Of a DNA stretch of 35,889 bases, positions 32,696 to 35,889 are shown piece after piece (within the stretch, counting starts at the first letter, position 1; every line of letters begins with the position of its first letter). The stretch is from assembly GCA_002343715.1 (NCBI GenBank), contig DDSA01000110.1, forward strand, positions 2,619 to 38,507, read 5' to 3'. The position numbers were made by a program, and so were the translations under genes. This DNA comes from Phycisphaerales bacterium UBA2402. GTDB lineage: Bacteria > Planctomycetota > Phycisphaerae > Phycisphaerales > UBA1924. The notes beneath the pieces are model-generated. The model was not told the origin of the DNA, did no database searches, and saw nothing but the letters and a program-made list of their open reading frames with translations.

Positions 32696-32737
32696 ACCCA
32701 GAAGCACCAGAACGAGCGTAGTATGAACTTCAGATTC

Positions 32738-32765
32738 AACCCCGCGCCCGGCGCGGGGTTGTTTT
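32738..32765 (+). terminator. Intrinsic terminator after the dockerin-protein gene
   Basis: AACCCCGCGC-CCG-GCGCGGGGTT, a perfect 10-bp stem, followed by GTTTTCT. It lies between convergent genes; only the plus strand has the T-run. Confidence 0.85.
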
Positions 32766-32779
32766 CTAATGAGACGCCG

Positions 32780-34303
32780 CTACCTCGGCACGAGGCGGAT
32801 ACGGGTCGAGGCGAAGTTCCGGCCCCGGCGGTATTCGACCTCCACCTCTTCGCCGACACCGAACCCGCTCAAGACGCGGACGAGTTCTGCGATGTCGCGC
32901 ACCGCACGCCCACCGATGCTGGTGATGATGTCGCCCTTGCGCAGCGAGGTGGCGGGGTCGAGCATGTGCCGCGCGTTCCGCGCGACCGACGCCACCACCG
33001 GCCCCTCGCCCGATCCCGCATCGACCTCGATCCCCAAACTGGCCGAGCCGGACTTGATGACCTCGGGCACCGGTGGCAGGCCCCTCAGCCATGCTCGATA
33101 GTTGCGGTTCACATTCGCGATCGGTAGGTCCAGCACAGCCACGATCGACTCGACCCCGGTGGGGTCGGCCGCGAAGTTCTCCGTGTAATGTTCGTACCAC
33201 GCCTTCAGTTTGCCCTGATCGTGCAGGTACAGGAAGAACGTGCGGGCCTGTGCGTAGTTGGCGAGGGGACGCCGTCCGGAGAACTGGAGCGGGGTCATCG
33301 CCGCGAGTTTCTCGATAGGCTGGAGGTTCTTGACCCGTTCCATGCGCTGGGCCATGTTTGTCCGCCAACTGGTCGCGGGGCGGACCTTGCCCCCCTCGAG
33401 GTCGTAATCCTCGGCGAGGCTGCACAAACCCTCCATGATCCAGATGGGGTGGGCCTGGCCGCGGCGGGTGCAGTCCCTCCAGTGCAGAACGTGCAGGAAC
33501 TCGTGCCGCAGCGTGGGGCCGATGTCCATGCTCACCAGTTGCTTGGCATCATGCTCGTACGCCCCGCCGATCATGCTGCTTCCCTGCACCGCCGCTTCGC
33601 CATAGACCGATGCGGCCCATCGCATGAAGTCGGACCGGGTCGGCAGCACAACCATCACCCACGCATCATCCTTCACCTTCTCGGGGTTGAGGATCTCCGG
33701 GAAGAGTTCCGCCCGCGCCCAGTCGGCGATGCGGGTCATCTCTTCGCGGGCTTCCTTCAGGGCCTTCTCGTTGAACGCCGATCGGAAGCAGAGCCGGAGC
33801 CGATCATCGCGTGCATCGGTGTAGTCTCGCCCCTTGAATTGCGCCGCAGCGCGTTGCACGAGGAAGTCTCGCTGGGCGTCGAGGATCTCGCCCCAATGGT
33901 CCAGGATGGCCCTGAACTTGGGATGATCCCGGGCCGGGGCCAGGGTCGGATCGGCCTCGAGTTGCCGCCTGTCGCAGAAGCCCAGTTCGATGGCCTTGGC
34001 GATCCATTCCGCCGCGCCCTCCGGGTCGTTCTGCATCGCGCGGCAGCACGCGAGGTTGTAGGGGGCGATGAAACTGTCGGGCCGTGCTTCCAGTTGCTTG
34101 CGGAGCAGCGCCTCGGCCCTCGCATAGTCCTTCTGATGAAAGGCCTCCAGCGCCCGGCGAGAGATTTCCTCTGGAGTATCCGCGGCCGGTGACGCCCAGC
34201 ACGTTGGGGCGGGCACGAGACCCGCGTACGACACAGCGACAGAGAAAAGCGCGATGCGCAACGCGCCCGCCCATCCGGTCACGCGGCATCGACGGGGCGT
34301 CAT
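32780..34303 (-). CDS. Exported protein with TPR, gluzincin-type HExxH and PDZ parts
   Basis: 507 residues. Signal peptide (residues ~10-38), TPR-like helices (~45-140: ALEAFHQKDYARAEALLRKQLEA, SFIAPYNLACCRAMQNDPEGAAEWI), a metalloprotease-like domain with HEFLH at 267-271 and a downstream Glu291 in WIMEGLCSLAEDY (HExxH...E, gluzincin pattern), and a C-terminal PDZ domain (~420-507: ASLGIEVDAGSGEGPVVASVA, LRKGDIITSIGGRAV). Active-site residues are intact, so a zinc peptidase acting outside the cytoplasm is likely. It resembles the DUF1570/peptidase MA-like group. ATG 34303 overlaps the purN stop (ATGA), so it is translated with purN. Confidence 0.85.
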   Translation of the reverse strand: MTPRRCRVTGWAGALRIALFSVAVSYAGLVPAPTCWASPAADTPEEISRRALEAFHQKDYARAEALLRKQLEARPDSFIAPYNLACCRAMQNDPEGAAEWIAKAIELGFCDRRQLEADPTLAPARDHPKFRAILDHWGEILDAQRDFLVQRAAAQFKGRDYTDARDDRLRLCFRSAFNEKALKEAREEMTRIADWARAELFPEILNPEKVKDDAWVMVVLPTRSDFMRWAASVYGEAAVQGSSMIGGAYEHDAKQLVSMDIGPTLRHEFLHVLHWRDCTRRGQAHPIWIMEGLCSLAEDYDLEGGKVRPATSWRTNMAQRMERVKNLQPIEKLAAMTPLQFSGRRPLANYAQARTFFLYLHDQGKLKAWYEHYTENFAADPTGVESIVAVLDLPIANVNRNYRAWLRGLPPVPEVIKSGSASLGIEVDAGSGEGPVVASVARNARHMLDPATSLRKGDIITSIGGRAVRDIAELVRVLSGFGVGEEVEVEYRRGRNFASTRIRLVPR

Positions 34304-34932
34304 GGCTTCACCCCGGGACGATTGGGAGCACCGGACTCAAAGAGTTCGCGGAGAGCCTGGGGGTACGCCTCTGTTTCGCAGGCAAAGACTCTCGCGGCGA
34401 GGGTGTCGGGCGTGTCGCCGGGCAGCACGGGGCACCGGCGTTGAAGCAGGATGCGGCCACGATCGAACTCATCATCGCAGAGATGCACGGTGCAACCGCT
34501 CTCGGTCTCTCCCGCCCGCAGCACCGCCTCGTGAACATGATGCCCGTACATGCCCGGGCCGCCGAACTTGGGGAGCAGGGCGGGGTGGATGTTCACCACC
34601 CGCCCAGCGTACGCCGGCGGGATCTGGAAGAGTTTGAGGTATCCGGCGAGGATGACCCAGTCGATGCCGCACTCTCGAAGCAGGGCGGCGTTGTCGCCGC
34701 GGGGTATCACACCCTGAATCACCATCGTCCGAAGACCCCGGGCGCGCGCCCGCTCGGCTCCGGCGCACTGCCGGCTCGCCACGACAAGTTTGATGGTCGC
34801 GCGCAGCCGCCCGGCCAGGATCTCATCGTGCAGGTTGAGCAACGTCCGTCCGCCGCCGGAGAGATACACCGCCAATCGCGGTACCCCGCCGCTCGCGTCT
34901 CCACCGCCGACCGATGGTTCGCTGGGGATCAT
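34300..34932 (-). CDS. purN: Phosphoribosylglycinamide formyltransferase
   Basis: Third step of purine synthesis: transfers formyl from 10-formyl-THF to GAR. 210 residues from ATG 34932, 11 bases after the STAS gene. Catalytic Asn114, His116 (NIHPALLPKFGG) and Asp157 (DEFDRG) are present, with GMYGHHVHEAVLRAGETESGCTVHL and ILAGYLKLF. The N-terminal phosphate loop reads SGGGRTLLNL rather than the more usual SGNGSN. The open frame runs further upstream, but that part is a shadow of the STAS gene. The gene sits in an operon with unrelated envelope and regulatory genes. Confidence 0.92.
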   Translation of the reverse strand: MIPSEPSVGGGDASGGVPRLAVYLSGGGRTLLNLHDEILAGRLRATIKLVVASRQCAGAERARARGLRTMVIQGVIPRGDNAALLRECGIDWVILAGYLKLFQIPPAYAGRVVNIHPALLPKFGGPGMYGHHVHEAVLRAGETESGCTVHLCDDEFDRGRILLQRRCPVLPGDTPDTLAARVFACETEAYPQALRELFESGAPNRPGVKP

Positions 34933-34943
34933 GGGAACGCCCG

Positions 34944-35291
34944 TCAGAATGAGGCGAGCGCCTCGGTCACGTCCTTCTTGATCGTGAACAGTTTGGTAAG
35001 GGCCGAAACTTTCATCACGCCGTACAACTCGTCGGACAGGCCGCAGATGATCAGTCTGCCCTTGTTCGCATCGCACGACTTCTTGGTGTTCACGAGCGTG
35101 CCGATGCCGCTCGAACCCATGAGCAGCACGTCCTTCATGTCGATGATGACCTTCCACCCCGACAGGGGCGCGACCTTTTCGATGTCGGACTTCAGCGGCG
35201 CGGCCTCAAAGTCGCCGATCTTCTGGCAGCGCACGTGCGCGACCAGGATGCCGTTGGCAAGATGGGTGGCGAGATTGGCGTTGTCGATCAT
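34944..35291 (-). CDS. STAS-domain anti-sigma factor antagonist-like protein
   Basis: 115 residues, ATG 35291. A single STAS fold: LATHLANGILVAHVRCQKI, WKVIIDMKDVLLMGSSGIGTLVNTKKSC, GRLIICGLSDELYGVMKVSALTKLF. Ser60/Ser61 in MGSSGIG sit where SpoIIAA-type proteins are phosphorylated by an anti-sigma kinase, so partner switching is likely. No anti-sigma kinase or PP2C phosphatase is adjacent. It lies in a same-strand group with 30 bases to the thioesterase gene and 11 to purN. Confidence 0.9.
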   Translation of the reverse strand: MIDNANLATHLANGILVAHVRCQKIGDFEAAPLKSDIEKVAPLSGWKVIIDMKDVLLMGSSGIGTLVNTKKSCDANKGRLIICGLSDELYGVMKVSALTKLFTIKKDVTEALASF

Positions 35292-35321
35292 CGGCGTAGG
35301 GTAGCGCGTGAGAGTCGCCCG

Positions 35322-35714
35322 TCAGACCGTCGGCGGACCCCGGAAGGGGATCGCGTGGCCCGCTCCGTCCACCGCGACCATCGTCATCTCGGCGCTCGTC
35401 ACCGCCACGGTCTGACCGGTGTTGAACCGCTCGGCCTCCACCTCGATTAGCACAGTGACGCTCTTGGTGCCCATCCGAGTGGTGGCGGCAAAGAGAGTCA
35501 CGATATCGCCGACATGGACAGGGGCCTTGAAGTCCACCCGGTCCATCGCGGCGGTCACCCAGCGATGCGAGCCGTGCCGGCGTGCCTCGACAAAACCGGC
35601 CTGATCGATATAACTGAGGATGACGCCGCCGAAGACGGTGCCGTACTGGTTGGTGTCGCGGGGCATGGTGACGATGCGGAGAGCGAGCCTCCGCTCGGGC
35701 GAGGGATCGGGCAT
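35322..35714 (-). CDS. Hotdog-fold acyl-CoA thioesterase (YciA-like)
   Basis: 130 residues, ATG 35714. Typical of the family: LRIVTMPRDTNQYGTVFGGVILSYIDQAGFVEARRH (with the Asp of the catalytic helix), VTAAMDRVDFKAPVHVGDIVTLFA, VLIEVEAERFNTGQTVAVTSAEMTMVAVD. Expected to hydrolyse short to medium acyl-CoA. No ribosome site is obvious. It lies 28 bases after the dapF stop. Confidence 0.9.
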   Translation of the reverse strand: MPDPSPERRLALRIVTMPRDTNQYGTVFGGVILSYIDQAGFVEARRHGSHRWVTAAMDRVDFKAPVHVGDIVTLFAATTRMGTKSVTVLIEVEAERFNTGQTVAVTSAEMTMVAVDGAGHAIPFRGPPTV

Positions 35715-35742
35715 GAGCGACCGTATGCCACGGGCGAGGCAT

Positions 35743-35889
35743 TCAGACTTGGGCCGTGCCTCGAAAAACCCGCTCCGCCGGGCCGGTCAGCCGCAGCCCA
35801 TCTCGCCCCCACTCAACACGCACCACTCCGCCCAGGAGATCAACCCGGGCACGCCTCGCGGCGAACCCCAGCCTCGCCGCGGCGGCAAC
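35743..35889 (-). CDS. dapF: Diaminopimelate epimerase, C-terminal end only (cut by window edge)
   Basis: Read on the minus strand from the window end: 48 codons and a TGA. AAAARLGFAARRARVDLLGG, VVRVEWGRDGLRLTGPAERVFRG is the C-terminal signature of DapF (usually ...GGxLxVEW-x-DG-x-V-x-x-TGPA-x-x-VF-x-G). The enzyme converts LL- to meso-diaminopimelate for peptidoglycan and lysine. The catalytic cysteines lie outside the window, so activity cannot be judged. Confidence 0.8.
   Translation of the reverse strand, partial: VAAAARLGFAARRARVDLLGGVVRVEWGRDGLRLTGPAERVFRGTAQV

Overview
The window looks like chromosomal DNA of a high-GC planctomycete, most likely class Phycisphaerae. That is an inference from the gene set, with no database search behind it: a PEP-CTERM-like sorting tail ending in an arginine cluster, a secreted protein with a C-terminal two-loop dockerin, an ECF sigma factor paired with a TPR serine/threonine kinase, a DUF1080 lipoprotein, a secretin with glycine-rich inserts, and a ribosomal alpha operon that lacks rpsD. 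Coding density is high and most genes have recognisable families. I saw no transposase, integrase, phage gene, CRISPR array or rRNA.

Layout. 1-3570 (minus strand): the 5' part of a polyprenyl-phosphate sugar transferase, a CbpA/DnaJ-type co-chaperone and a slipin/SPFH protein. 3571-4850: an unusually long gene-free stretch with one odd tRNA (UGC anticodon on an Arg-like body), an intrinsic terminator and a strongly foldable region that may be a non-coding RNA. 4851-6688: a DUF1080 lipoprotein, and an ATGA-coupled pair of unknown genes on the minus strand. 6762-11330: translation genes in head-to-head order, rplM-rpsI on minus and rpmJ-rpsM-rpsK-rpoA-rplQ on plus, the latter with long hairpin-filled spacers. 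11331-14335: a Cys-rich repeat lipoprotein behind a foldable leader, a PEP-CTERM-like exported protein, a tiny membrane protein and an S41-like exported protease. 14357-18642: enolase and, divergently, a PhoU protein, then a DUF4139 exported protein. 19096-23687: a secretin (GspD/PilQ type) overlapping a GspE/PilB ATPase. 23705-28914 (minus): a DUF2959 lipoprotein, then a compact ECF sigma - Ser/Thr kinase - Y-family polymerase cluster. 29222-32695: an endonuclease/exonuclease/phosphatase protein that may be translated from a leaderless mRNA, an HU-like DNA-binding protein, and a large secreted protein with a dockerin tail. 32780-35889 (minus): a probable operon dapF - thioesterase - STAS - purN - TPR/HExxH/PDZ protein.

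The most unusual signals are not in the well-known genes but between them: the odd tRNA and structured RNA candidate at 3.9-4.6 kb, the hairpin-rich alpha-operon spacers where rpsD is missing, the leader of the Cys-rich lipoprotein gene, and three genes whose predicted promoters end so close to the start codon that their mRNAs should have almost no 5' leader.
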